Notes: generated by a model from the letters alone, not told the origin. Counted from the stretch's first letter, positions 1 to 7,479 are shown. The stretch: DNA of 64,000 nt from Bin87 sp965219925 (GCA_965219925.1 OZ244795.1:3906001-3970000); one strand, 5' to 3'. Numbers and translations are program-made.

Positions 1-2
1 AT

Positions 3-1010
3 TGGTCGTTCCTCACGTTCCCAGAACCTACCCTAGGCTTAGCGGAACAACGATTCCGCACGAAATGGCTATCGCACGACGCAAACGAAACCTACGATAT
101 TCAGCGGAAAAACCGTGGCTTTCAAATGTATGGGAATTCTCCCAATGGGCTAAACCACGACCATCAGGATGTGGAAAGTAGACTTTGGCAAGCTGGCACG
201 GCGATGTGGAGCCTCCAAGAAATCGGGCAAAACCTAGCGCTGTCACAAGCCGACAGTGATCATCTCACGAAGCTACTGGAATCCTGGGCTGATGATCCTG
301 TACCCAAACAAAACGCCTTTACACGGGACAGGATGCTCAAATCCTTAACCCAGCAACTCACGTTAGATATGGCTAACGCCTTGCCCCCGCTCATAAGCGA
401 AATCACTGTGTCTCAGCCTTTGGCAGACAAGATTCACACGAAGATGCAGGAGCTTACCGCCAATCACCTGCCAGCGTTCGCCTTAGCCATCGCATTAGTA
501 AAAATCAATCCGGAGAGAGTCGCAGAAATCGCAACGACATTGCGAATAGGCGTTACGTCCGACGATAGCCAACTGGCCACCAACGCATTCTTAGCTATGC
601 ACCGATGGCTTGAAACAGCATCAGAACCTGAATCGCAGGTTCCGCAACCGCCTGACGACCTAGTGCGCGAAATCGGCATCGCCATTGCGTCCCTCCGCAA
701 CACGGCAGTCACAGCGGCATTACAAGTAGCCGCATGGATCTTCGAGAATGGTCAAGATTCGCACAAAGAAGCTATCCAAAATCTGGCAGAGGGCGGACTG
801 CGTTACCTTGCCGAAGAATTACAGTATGACCAAAGACACGAAGACCCAGACGAAATCCCAAGGAAACGCCTTTACTGTGCCGCACTTGCGGCGGCAATGG
901 CAAAAAGCGGACTGGAAGAAAGCCCAGCCGTTGCAACGTGGTTGGAAGTAGCAAGGGATGACCCTCTGCCAGAAGTACGACACGCCGTTGAGAAGCCAGT
1001 GACGGAATAA
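3..1010 (+). CDS. Hypothetical alpha-helical protein, 5' end cut by window edge
   Basis: The first ATG in this frame is at 126, but the frame is open upstream to the left edge (41 further codons beginning WSFLTFPEPTLG), and the residues before the ATG look like ordinary protein. I therefore read this as a gene truncated by the window rather than one starting at 126. The visible part is 335 residues, acidic and helix-rich, without signal peptide or membrane segment. Alternating Ala/Leu-rich helices in the middle (such as LAIALVKINPERVAEIATTL) resemble a HEAT- or ARM-like helical solenoid, but no repeat is clear enough to name. It ends in TAA at 1008-1010. I do not recognise the family. Confidence 0.75.
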   Translation, partial: WSFLTFPEPTLGLAEQRFRTKWLSHDANETYDIQRKNRGFQMYGNSPNGLNHDHQDVESRLWQAGTAMWSLQEIGQNLALSQADSDHLTKLLESWADDPVPKQNAFTRDRMLKSLTQQLTLDMANALPPLISEITVSQPLADKIHTKMQELTANHLPAFALAIALVKINPERVAEIATTLRIGVTSDDSQLATNAFLAMHRWLETASEPESQVPQPPDDLVREIGIAIASLRNTAVTAALQVAAWIFENGQDSHKEAIQNLAEGGLRYLAEELQYDQRHEDPDEIPRKRLYCAALAAAMAKSGLEESPAVATWLEVARDDPLPEVRHAVEKPVTE

Positions 1011-1090
1011 ACCTAGCAGCAACGACGATCCATAGTTGTCACGCTGAAGATGCGAATCCCTTGACCCACCGGTAGAAGTATCAATATCAC

Positions 1091-1254
1091 GTTTCGTGAT
1101 ACCCAATTGCAAACTGCGTCACTATCAACCTCCGGCCCTCTGTGCGTCGGCAGTTTACTGAGTCAGTGAGCTGTATCCTGTTTGACGCGCAAGGACGTTG
1201 CCTGACCAATCCATTATTACGATTCCTGATACCCCATTTCAAACTGAGTCACTA
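1091..1254. repeat. Pair of imperfect 34-bp direct repeats
   Basis: Positions 1091-1124 and 1221-1254 align without gaps (gtttcgtgatacccaattgc against gattcctgataccccatttc, then aaactgCgtcacta against aaactgAgtcacta), 130 bp apart. The 580-bp stretch from 1011 to 1594 has no convincing gene; besides this pair it holds one copy of the dispersed GC-hairpin motif (about 1270-1310) and two hairpins before the next gene. The repeats could be protein-binding sites or ends of a decayed element; nothing decides between these. Confidence 0.5.
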
Positions 1255-1516
1255 CCGTCACTACCACTGACGCCGCCTACTTGAACAATCCTACGATTAA
1301 CGGGGCGGCCGATTTCACTGCCGGAATAACACCCCAGAATTTCGGCCGGACAGCCGCCCAGACGGCCTCCGGTGCCGCTTACAGGCCAAACACAGCCGAA
1401 CTGTTTCGCCCGCTCTGCAAGCCCAACGGAGCCGTGAGGGCCATCTCCCCCGACTTTCCGGCATCCCGGGCAACCCGGAAGGCTAAAACGCCTCTGGCAC
1501 AATATCCTGTGTTCTA

Positions 1517-1567
1517 GCCCACGCGGGGCACCCGTGGGCCTTTGGACCGCCTGCAATCAGGCGGTCC
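1517..1567. terminator. Two consecutive hairpins
   Basis: gcccacg (1517-1523) pairs with cgtgggc (1533-1539), followed by a perfect 10-bp stem, ggaccgcctg (1544-1553) with caggcggtcc (1558-1567), and a four-base loop. There is no T run, and a gene with its own ribosome-binding site starts 28 bp downstream. A leader structure or attenuator is therefore as likely as a terminator. Confidence 0.5.
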
Positions 1568-1594
1568 AGTAAAGAACCCCGAACGGAGTACCAG

Positions 1595-1813
1595 ATGCGA
1601 CTGATGACGATACATCTAGCGATTAACACCGCAGCTACGCTGATCCTGATGTACCTCACGATTCCAGACGACGTGCCTTTCATAGCACCCATGTCTGAGC
1701 AATCATTCGTACTCCGGTACGCCGTAATAGCGGTCGTGGTGGCATTCCTTCAAGTCTGCGCACAGCTGGGCATCAGAGCAGCAGACAAAGAAGCAAAGAG
1801 CAACGAGGACTGA
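1595..1813 (+). CDS. Small two-helix membrane protein
   Basis: A 72-residue protein with two hydrophobic stretches, about residues 7-24 (LAINTAATLILMYLTI) and 40-60 (LRYAVIAVVVAFLQVCAQLG), and a short charged tail (RAADKEAKSNED). The ATG at 1595 follows gaacGGAGtaccag, a correctly spaced ribosome-binding site. Size and topology resemble phage or plasmid holin-like proteins, but there is no diagnostic motif, no lysis gene is nearby, and I do not assign a function. It opens a run of closely spaced small plus-strand genes. Confidence 0.6.
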   Translation: MRLMTIHLAINTAATLILMYLTIPDDVPFIAPMSEQSFVLRYAVIAVVVAFLQVCAQLGIRAADKEAKSNED

Positions 1814-1966
1814 GGACACACGAACTGAGAAACTCGTGAGAAATGTCGACGTGCAAATGGATCAATTCCGAGCATCGAGGAATCCCAAGACCCATGCGCC
1901 GCCGTTGCCAAACGCACAACCACGAAGAGGCAAACCAGAAACGGCAGTCCTTCGAAACGACGGAGC

Positions 1967-2191
1967 ATGATGGCCATACAGGTTACCAACCCCCATGTAG
2001 CTCTGGCCAACAGCGCGCTGCAGATATACGAAATGGAGATGTCGAGATTCCTTCACCGCAAGGCGTTGGAGCCTTCCGAGATCCACCACGAGGTGCAGAA
2101 AAGATACCCACAGTGGCCCGAATTAGTGCGGGCGACAGAGAAACTGAAAAGTCCAGGAACGAGGTGCGCCACGAAGCGGCCAAAGATATAA
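1967..2191 (+). CDS. Small hypothetical protein, 74 aa
   Basis: The protein begins MMAIQVTNPHVALANSA and has a convincing helical middle (ALEPSEIHHEVQKRYPQWPEL). A GGAG lies just before the tandem ATGs; the second ATG at 1970 is the better spaced start. The frame overlaps another open frame (1843-2616). Residue composition favours this frame over 1970-2163, while the other frame there is rich in Arg, Gln and Pro and looks like a mirror. It ends in TAA at 2189-2191, 28 bp inside the next gene if that gene starts at the GTG at 2164. No family is recognised; a small DNA- or protein-binding helical protein is possible. Confidence 0.5.
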   Translation: MMAIQVTNPHVALANSALQIYEMEMSRFLHRKALEPSEIHHEVQKRYPQWPELVRATEKLKSPGTRCATKRPKI

Positions 2192-2616
2192 CGAAGGAAG
2201 AAGCGCGACGCTACATCAACCAAGTGATCACGACTCTGAAAGTAATCGGAGATCCAGTATCCGCAACAGCGGACGTGATGGCACTCAAACGCCAACTAAA
2301 CACTACCAATTACCAGCGACAGAAGGAGCGCACCAAGCCGAGGAGAAATAGGCTAGAGTCGCAGACCAAAACGGGACGCCATCAACGGAAAAACGATAGA
2401 GCCAACCGCGGAGAGAGTAGCGCAGCGTCAGCAGGAAGGAAACCCAAAAACGGACGAGCTGACCTCGGGAAAGGGCTACTTGTTCTGGGCGCACTGGCAC
2501 TATTCGGTCCTGCCCTAGCAGGACAAGAAGTACCACCAGCAGCCAGCCAAATGGCATTATTCATCCTGGCGTCAGGGTTCATCTTGTTGCTTGTGAGCAA
2601 AAACAGAAAGAAGTAG
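2164..2616 (+). CDS. Small membrane-anchored hypothetical protein
   Basis: I take the GTG at 2164, preceded by AGGAacgag, as the start; the same frame is open back to an ATG at 1843, but that extension looks non-coding. The resulting 150-residue protein has a helical N-terminal third (DITKEEARRYINQVITTLKV), a basic low-complexity middle (RKNDRANRGESSAASAGRK), and two hydrophobic C-terminal helices (about GLLVLGALALFGPALAG and MALFILASGFILLLVS) ending in KNRKK. The overlap with the 1967 gene suggests translational coupling. Topology suggests a cytoplasmic basic domain tethered to the membrane. Function unknown. Confidence 0.5.
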   Translation: MRHEAAKDITKEEARRYINQVITTLKVIGDPVSATADVMALKRQLNTTNYQRQKERTKPRRNRLESQTKTGRHQRKNDRANRGESSAASAGRKPKNGRADLGKGLLVLGALALFGPALAGQEVPPAASQMALFILASGFILLLVSKNRKK

Positions 2617-2623
2617 GGAAGAC

Positions 2624-3068
2624 ATGAAGGTGACAGTCCGCTCTGAGCAGGAATTCCAGTGGGTTTCTTTGCCCAACAGGGCGTGGAAAACGCCCTACGG
2701 GGCATCCTGTCGGCGTACAACGACCCTGAATTTTCCGGCACGACCTGAACCACATCTTGGAACACTACGTTGAGCGCTACCACGACGAAACTGACCCAGA
2801 TGACGTCGCACTCTACCAAGCGGTCCAGGGTCTCTTTAACCGCACCACGCACCCTGCCCCGATTCGAGCACTGGGCTACTCCAACTGGCTCACCAAGTAC
2901 GCTACCGAGTACCGTTACAATCGAGCACCGCGCCACATGGACCGCAGCGAAAAACTGGAACTGCAAACGCTGGTCAACCAAGCAATGAACCGACTGACGG
3001 AAAAGACCCTCCAAGTCAGCGGCACCTCCGAATCGGACGTATTTCCAGACGGCAAGCCGTGGGAGTGA
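2624..3068 (+). pseudogene. Hypothetical gene broken by two frameshifts
   Basis: An ATG at 2624 with a good site (tagGGAAGac) starts MKVTVRSEQEFQWVSL. The plausible protein then continues in the next frame (AQQGVENALRGILSAYNDPE, about 2670-2740) and again in a third (LNHILEHYVERYHDETDPDD onward, to TGA at 3068). Each break lies near short homopolymers (ttt/ccc around 2667 and tttt around 2733). Rejoined, the product is about 146 residues and helical. The last segment alone can be read from a TTG at 2757 as 103 residues. This is either real decay or two indel errors. The family is not recognised. Confidence 0.55.
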
Positions 3069-3137
3069 AAGGCGACCTAGCGGTCAAAAAGCCATGACGA
3101 CAGCGCCACCTATAGCCGCGGGAAGCTGGCGTTAATC

Positions 3138-3300
3138 GAAACCGCCGCCGACCTACGGGGCGGCCGGCGTCATTTCTCTCAATCCACCGCTTTTCCGCAA
3201 ACGGCGCCCTACAGCACCGTTTTTCGCGTCCGAAGGGTTTCTTCGGCCCCCAGGCCACGAAAACGTGCCCTGATGCCGTTTCCGCAAGGAATTACGCCAT
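3138..3300. repeat. Copy of dispersed intergenic GC-hairpin element
   Basis: Contains gccgccgacctacggggcgg and ggcgtcatttct, then a degenerate version of the downstream arm (ggcgccctacagcaccgtttttcgcg, then gccacgaaaacgtgccc and gccgtttcc). The same order recurs at about 9105-9320, 9975-10200 and 13055-13235, with partial copies at 1270, 5995, 6212 and 16735. Nothing in 3069-3357 looks coding. Confidence 0.5.
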
Positions 3301-3357
3301 CCCATGGCAGCGAAGCAATTTTCCCCACCTCTCACGCGCCGAGCCAAACGAGGCACC

Positions 3358-3576
3358 ATGGACATTCAAATTCTGCCGCCCAACGTCGCCGCTTAAATCG
3401 CCGCCGGCGAGGTCTTCGAACGTCCCGCCTCCGTCGTCAAGGAACTCGTCGAAAATGCCATCGACGCCGGCGCCACCCGGGTCGCGGTCGCCATCGAACA
3501 TGGCGGCACCAAAGCGAACGCAAAGGTCAACGAACACACCCAATCAGGCGCAAGCCAACAAGGAGAACAACATTGA
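3358..3576 (+). pseudogene. mutL: mutL 5'-terminal fragment with internal stop
   Basis: ATG at 3358 reads MDIQILPPNVAA, then TAA (3394-3396), then IAAGEVFERPASVVKEL, ENAIDAGATRVAV and EHGGTK, to about 3513. This is the N-terminal GHKL ATP-binding start of MutL, including the E-N-x-x-D-A-G-A box. The stop sits where MutL normally has Gln in the N/D-Q-IAAGEV motif, so one C-to-T change explains it. After GGTK the similarity stops and an unrelated tail (ANAKVNEHTQ...) runs to TGA at 3574-3576, overlapping the next gene's TTG. Only about 50 of some 600 MutL residues remain, so it cannot act in mismatch repair. A full mutL presumably lies elsewhere in the genome. Confidence 0.8.
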
Positions 3577-3998
3577 GCACAGCAACCATCGAAAGGAACG
3601 ATGTACACAACTACCGGACGGCAGAGATGTCGCAAGCTCTGGGCCACGGCGTGTGTAGCGCCATCTACGGCCTGGAAACTGTACGTGCGATGGCCCACGC
3701 GCTGGCCGAAGCCCTTCCGGACGACCCGGAGGACAGAGCCGACCCTGACAAGGTCCGAGAACTGACGGCACGCACCATCAACACCTGGCGGGAAGTCAAG
3801 AACCTAACTGCCGAGGGAAAGGCAGCCCAGGAGCCGTTCATGGAGCAGATAGACTTGGAGGTCCTGGCTCTCACCATGGCAGCCGACGAACCCGAAAGGC
3901 TCGAAAAGACCACCGCATCAGCCGTTGAAGCGGCCGGCAGGCTGCTATCATTCCACGCGCAAGCGCTACTGGACAGCCGACCGGACACCACCGGGTAG
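3573..3998 (+). CDS. Hypothetical helical protein, 141 aa
   Basis: The start is TTG at 3573, seven bases after AAGGAG, and overlaps the TGA of the mutL fragment (ATTGA), a layout typical of coupled translation. The frame is open further upstream to 3273, but that stretch is Arg-rich and is the mirror of the mutL fragment. The protein (MSTATIERNDVHNYRTAEMS...) is acidic and helical, with Ala-rich segments (ETVRAMAHALAEALPDDPED; DLEVLALTMAADEPERLEKT) and no signal or membrane segment. It ends in TAG, followed by a strong hairpin at 4063. The mixture resembles small phage-type structural or regulatory proteins, but I cannot name a family. Confidence 0.65.
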   Translation: MSTATIERNDVHNYRTAEMSQALGHGVCSAIYGLETVRAMAHALAEALPDDPEDRADPDKVRELTARTINTWREVKNLTAEGKAAQEPFMEQIDLEVLALTMAADEPERLEKTTASAVEAAGRLLSFHAQALLDSRPDTTG

Positions 3999-4062
3999 CG
4001 TTGCCACACCGGGAGCAACAGCAAACCCAACCTCAAAACACCACACGTTGACCTTGCCTAAG

Positions 4063-4090
4063 AAGCCGCCGCCAGCAAAAGCGGCGGCTT
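4063..4090 (+). terminator. Hairpin after the 3573 gene
   Basis: aagccgccgc (4063-4072) and gcggcggctt (4081-4090) form a perfect 10-bp stem with an eight-base A-rich loop, 65 bp past the stop. Only two T follow, so it is a likely but imperfect intrinsic terminator. Confidence 0.6.
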
Positions 4091-4574
4091 CAACTCGAAT
4101 ACCGGTTCCAGGCACCTTGCGGGCCCGCCAAAGCCACGAAGGCCGCTCTGGTGCGACCTTGACCGCACCCGGGCAGCCTGGAGCCGGCGCACGCAACCGG
4201 GGTCTCGGCGCTAAACTGCATAAGCACGGTCCATCCCTGCGGACCTCGCCACGCGTTCCCTGGTTGCCAGCGCGTACACGGAACACGTGGCGCCTTTTTA
4301 CTTTCCGCCTTGGGACCGTGCAAGGATTGCCGTAGCGCTGCCACCACGAGCCATGTGAACCACCGCGGACACGTTGAGAAACTCTGCCCGTCCCGAAACA
4401 ACCGGCAACGCGCAGCTGCTTCCGTTACTCAACCGCACGAGACCGCCGCTTGGACCGGCGACTAGCCCCTGCCGGTGCCGAGCCGCGTACACCCACACGG
4501 AACCACGCCTTGACGCCGCCGTGCGCCGGTGGCCGCCATCCCAGCAACCCGGTGAAAAACAAGGAGAACGGCGC
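4091..4574. other. Gene-free stretch
   Basis: About 480 bp between the hairpin and the 4575 gene. Open frames here on both strands are Arg/Pro/Ser-rich without ribosome-binding sites, and I do not support any of them. I see no tRNA, repeat copy or clear promoter, apart from the AAGGAG belonging to the next gene. Confidence 0.5.
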
Positions 4575-5126
4575 ATGGCCGGCTACAACCACCGCCGCGG
4601 CATGAGCAACAACGCCGTCGACGCTTACCGCAGGAACATCAAACCCATCAGCCGGATCACCGTCCAGGACCTCCGCGACGCCGACGTGCATATCTCGCTG
4701 GCCTTCGCCAAGTGGTTGGCCAAGAAGAAACACTGGACACCCGTTGAACGGCATCATTCATCGAAGCTATACAACATGGTCAGGTTCTACGATCCCGACG
4801 CCCTCCGCAGCGTCATCCTCGACTTGGGTAACGAGATCGAAAACCTGCGCCAACGCTACCTGGCCGACCTCAGAGCACGCCGCGATGACGCCCGAGGCCG
4901 CCGGGTTCCGGTCCGTGGCAAGTACGCAAGATGGGAGGGCCCTGGCCGCCACCGGCGCATCGTCGAATGGGTGCCGTTCAAGGGCACCCGTGACGGCAAC
5001 GGCTGGATCCACCTCCCGGACGGCAAACAGAAGAAGGCCAGTTCGAAGTGGGTCAAATACCGGAAAGTCAGACCCAATCGCAACGCCCGACAGCGACGCA
5101 ACGCGAAGAAAGGCAACGAGACGTGA
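4575..5126 (+). CDS. Very basic hypothetical protein, likely nucleic-acid binding
   Basis: ATG at 4575 follows AAGGAGaacggcgc; the open frame extends upstream to 4374, but that part has mirror-like composition. The 183-residue product begins MAGYNHRRGMSNNAVDAYRR. A helical segment (ITVQDLRDADVHISLAFAKW) is followed by an Arg-rich stretch (LRARRDDARGRRVPVRGKYA) and a Lys/Arg-rich tail (KASSKWVKYRKVRPNRNARQ). The strong positive charge without a membrane segment suggests DNA or RNA binding; this is inference from composition only. The leader (aaggagaac plus start) resembles that of the 3573 gene. No family is recognised. Confidence 0.65.
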   Translation: MAGYNHRRGMSNNAVDAYRRNIKPISRITVQDLRDADVHISLAFAKWLAKKKHWTPVERHHSSKLYNMVRFYDPDALRSVILDLGNEIENLRQRYLADLRARRDDARGRRVPVRGKYARWEGPGRHRRIVEWVPFKGTRDGNGWIHLPDGKQKKASSKWVKYRKVRPNRNARQRRNAKKGNET

Positions 5127-5675
5127 GACAACCGTCGACGGACCGTCCAGCTCGTGACGCCGTCCGCTTTCTCGGGTAACCCACAAAGTCCCGTTCCAGG
5201 CCAATACGCCAGTCCACGATGGGACCAAGTCCGGCTTGGCCAACAGCCACGCCGACGGTCTCCGGCATCCGGTTGCCGGCACGGACCGCATTGTCAGAAC
5301 GCAAGGCGTTGCAATCCGTGGTATCATTTATTCGGGACAAAGGTCAAGAGCCGTGAGAGCCTGACGCAGGGTTCAAGGTGGACCGGATCCACTACCCACT
5401 TTCATTGGCAAAGCGGCTCGCATCAGCCCCAGTTCCACGGTCAATGCGCAAACGACCAGATTCCGTCGTTCTCCGGAACGGCACCCGCACCGCAGGTAGC
5501 GGGTTAGTCGCCCTCACGGGCGGCAGCACCTGCCAGGGAGATTGCGCGCAACTCTTCCGTTGGAGACTGGTTTCGACAAGCCGGCCCAAAACGGGAAGCA
5601 CGAAGCAACCTTTCCCACCGGTCCGACTACCGGCAGCAGGATGGGCTCCCGCTCACAACCGGTATCGAACGCAGA
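5127..5675. other. Gene-poor stretch
   Basis: No open frame here has convincing composition. The best candidate begins with GTG at 5378 (VDRIHYPLSLAKRLAS...), but it lacks a ribosome-binding site and drifts into Ser/Arg/Pro-rich mirror sequence. I leave it uncalled. Confidence 0.4.
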
Positions 5676-5713
5676 GGCCCGGCGCAACGAAACTGCGCAT
5701 TCGGGCCCTTTTG
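5676..5713 (+). terminator. Intrinsic terminator-like hairpin
   Basis: ggcccg-gcgca (5676-5686) pairs with tgcgc-att-cgggcc (5694-5707), followed by cttttg. It lies 38 bp upstream of the degenerate gene at 5751 and would end transcription from the left. Confidence 0.6.
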
Positions 5714-5750
5714 TGATGACAGTCGGCGACCTAAACAGAGAAAACCTACC

Positions 5751-5936
5751 ATGCCAGCAGTGGTGGGAAAGCCGCGCATCCAATGTCGCCACCGGAATGC
5801 CGACGGCTAGCAGTGCCCGCTGGACGCCCTCGAAAACGAGGAATACTGCAAGTTCCACCTGCCGGAGTAAACCAAGCTTGATACGCTCTGGCGAGACCGG
5901 AAGGTCCTCTACCTGCAAAGCATCGAAATCGTCTGA
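5751..5936 (+). pseudogene. Small Cys/His (C-x-H) protein gene with two in-frame stops
   Basis: One frame reads MPAVVGKPRIQCRHRNADG, TAG (5808), QCPLDALENEEYCKFHLPE, TAA (5868), TKLDTLWRDRKVLYLQSIEI, V, then TGA (5934-5936). The spacing of C, G-x-x-C and Y-C-x-x-H matches a common small zinc-binding-like motif seen in many phage and bacterial small proteins. All three parts look coding and share one frame, so the stops probably arose in a real gene of about 61 residues. I considered stop-codon reassignment and rejected it because neighbouring genes end plausibly at TAA and TAG. Confidence 0.5.
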
Positions 5937-5989
5937 GCCGCCGGGATTGCCCGTAAAAGGCCGTAGGACGGGTCTGTAGCTGAGAGAAG

Positions 5990-6075
5990 GCAGCCATTCC
6001 ACCGCTGAGGCTCGGAAACGCGCCCGGGGGCCGTTTCCTGCGGAAATTGGGGGTGTCTGCTCCTGACTGCTGCGC
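5990..6075. repeat. Partial copy of dispersed intergenic element
   Basis: Contains gaggctcggaaacgcgcccg and gggccgtttcctgcggaaat, matching the downstream arm of the element seen in full at 9105-9320. The 300 bp from 5937 to 6243 otherwise hold nothing coding that I can support. Confidence 0.5.
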
Positions 6076-6211
6076 CGAATAGCGCGCTACCATAGTAGCC
6101 TTCGCGTTGCGAAGCAGGCTTTACGCTCGCTCCAAAGGATAACACCGGCCGTAGCACGAACCCATCGCTCGTCGGCACAATGGAAATGTCGCTCGCAACG
6201 GCGACGCCGGC

Positions 6212-6245
6212 CGCCACCGACTACGGGGCGGCCAGTTTTCTCTTC
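6212..6245 (+). terminator. Hairpin with T-rich tail
   Basis: ggccgcc and ggcggcc form a perfect stem around accgactacgg, followed by agttttctctt. It is oriented to stop plus-strand transcription and lies at the end of the convergent HNH operon. It is also one arm of the dispersed intergenic element. Confidence 0.6.
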
Positions 6246-6717
6246 AGTAACCCGTCAAGTTGCTCTCGTTTACCATCCAAGAATTCTTCCGGTTCTCGAC
6301 ACGCAAACCCGTCAAGGTAAAACCAGCGCCCTTCAAACGATTGCAGGGCGGGCAAAGAAGCAACAAATTGGAATAATCGTCGGAACCGCCGTCACGTTTA
6401 GGACGAACATGGTCGACTTCCAAGACTCTTGGATTGTCAGCGCAATCGAACCCGCAACCCTGACAGAAGGGACCGAAATCATCAACCAGAAAGGGGTGTT
6501 GGTCCCGCGGAGAGCGCCGAGGCTGTTCAGAATGCGAGCAAACAGGTAAGACAAGCCCAGCGGCATCAAGAGCAACCCTCGGAACAGATGGAAACTCGCC
6601 GTGATAATCTACAGCGCGAACGAAGACACGACCCTGGCAGCAAACGCAGACGCGACTAAACGCAGGCGTGCCGCAAGCAGAACAGACGAACGCGTCAGAC
6701 ACGCTGCGCTTCGCCAC
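6244..6717 (-). CDS. HNH endonuclease-like protein
   Basis: The C-terminal half has a classical HNH core: C-x-x-C (FCQGCGFDC), then LEVDHVRPKRDGGSDDYSN and LCPPCNRLKG, giving the D-H, the N and the second C-x-x-C that bind metal. An N-terminal C-x-x-C pair (FVCSACGTP...VCVCCQG) suggests a second zinc site. I prefer the GTG at 6717, five bases after GGGAGG, over the ATG at 6753; it gives 157 residues and a short overlap with the upstream ribbon-helix-helix-like gene. It is the last gene of a four-gene minus-strand operon. HNH proteins of this type cut or nick DNA in restriction, homing or phage packaging; which role applies here cannot be told. No methyltransferase is adjacent. Confidence 0.8.
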   Translation of the reverse strand: MAKRSVSDAFVCSACGTPAFSRVCVCCQGRVFVRAVDYHGEFPSVPRVALDAAGLVLPVCSHSEQPRRSPRDQHPFLVDDFGPFCQGCGFDCADNPRVLEVDHVRPKRDGGSDDYSNLLLLCPPCNRLKGAGFTLTGLRVENRKNSWMVNESNLTGY

Positions 6718-6892
6718 TGGAGCCTCCCACCGTACGCCATCCAGCCTCGTCAATCATCGCGTGCAACGCCGCCCGCTGGGTGGGCAAGCCATGCTCCACC
6801 CGGTAAAATTCCACCAACTCCAAGCGCTCGGGCGTCAGCTGCACCGCCACCCTAACGAAGCCCCGATCCCACTTGCGGTTACGCTCAGTCAT
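6695..6892 (-). CDS. Ribbon-helix-helix-like small DNA-binding protein
   Basis: A 65-residue protein, MTERNRKWDRGFVRVAVQLT...; the segment FVRVAVQLTPERLELVEFYR followed by HGLPTQRAALHAMIDEAG fits a short beta strand plus two helices, the Arc/MetJ-type fold. GGGGA lies about seven bases before the ATG. Its start overlaps the stop of the YbjQ-like gene by four bases (ATGA), and its 3' end overlaps the HNH start, so the three are very likely co-translated. A role as autorepressor of the operon is plausible but inferred. Confidence 0.65.
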   Translation of the reverse strand: MTERNRKWDRGFVRVAVQLTPERLELVEFYRVEHGLPTQRAALHAMIDEAGWRTVGGSSGEAQRV

Positions 6893-7218
6893 GTTCGTTC
6901 CCCATCCTGGGGCCCCAATACGACAGCAGTACCGTAGGCTACATACTCGCGGTCCACGGGACCACCATCCCCACCGCGACCTACCACCAAACTGTCAAAC
7001 CTCAAACCAACTACCGCGTGCGCGCCCATGGACTGTGCCCGCTTCACCAGCTCACGGTAGGCCTCATGCCGACCTCCGTCGGCAGTCTTCATCTGCTCAC
7101 TTGGAGACCCCTTCTTATTCGTCACGAACACCCCCCAGACCACGCCAAGCGTTTCCGCAATCGGGCGTCCCGCGATAGTCGCGCTAGTCGAACACACCAT
7201 TTCCAGAGGATCTTGCAT
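6889..7218 (-). CDS. YbjQ-like (DUF74) protein
   Basis: 109 residues. An N-terminal IAGRPIAETLGVVWG, followed by AYRELVKRAQSMGAHAVVGL and a closing EYVAYGTAVVL, is the pattern of the YbjQ/UPF0145 family (I-x-G-x-x-I...LG-x-V-x-G, then A-x-x-x-GA-x-A-V-V-G and A-Y-G-T-A-V). Members form small oligomeric beta/alpha barrels of uncertain function, sometimes labelled heavy-metal binding. The gene starts six bases after the stop of the upstream membrane protein and overlaps the next gene by ATGA. Its presence with an HNH protein is unusual and gives no clear functional hint. Confidence 0.8.
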   Translation of the reverse strand: MQDPLEMVCSTSATIAGRPIAETLGVVWGVFVTNKKGSPSEQMKTADGGRHEAYRELVKRAQSMGAHAVVGLRFDSLVVGRGGDGGPVDREYVAYGTAVVLGPQDGERT

Positions 7219-7224
7219 CGTTAC

Positions 7225-7479
7225 TCACCCAAATCCAGCTAGACAAGCCCCGGCCAAGATGACCAACAGGACAGCCGTAAATACGACCATGCACCCAGTG
7301 CACCCCCTGTACGCTGCATCAACACGATCATCGGTCTTTTGACTTTTCGAGATTCCAGTGTCGTCTCCAGGACGCCAAGGAACCCCACCATCACCGGTCA
7401 CACCAACAAGACCAATCAGATACCGCCAAAGGTCGCCAGCGAACAAAACCCCCACCAAACCAGAGACGAAGGCCATCAT
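7225..7479 (-). CDS. Small two-helix membrane protein, first in operon
   Basis: 84 residues with hydrophobic segments at about 2-24 (MAFVSGLVGVLFAGDLWRYL) and 62-82 (CMVVFTAVLLVILAGACLAG), separated by a polar loop (GDGGVPWRPGDDTGISKSQK). Tandem ATGs follow GAGGGGcgag. It heads the operon with YbjQ-like, ribbon-helix-helix-like and HNH genes downstream at spacings of 6, -4 and -23 bp. No family is recognised. Confidence 0.65.
   Translation of the reverse strand: MMAFVSGLVGVLFAGDLWRYLIGLVGVTGDGGVPWRPGDDTGISKSQKTDDRVDAAYRGCTGCMVVFTAVLLVILAGACLAGFG

Noticed and set aside
1281..1517. 78-codon plus-strand frame with its minus-strand counterpart
   Set aside because: No ribosome-binding site, Pro/Ala/Thr-rich mirror composition, and it overlaps a copy of the intergenic GC-hairpin motif.
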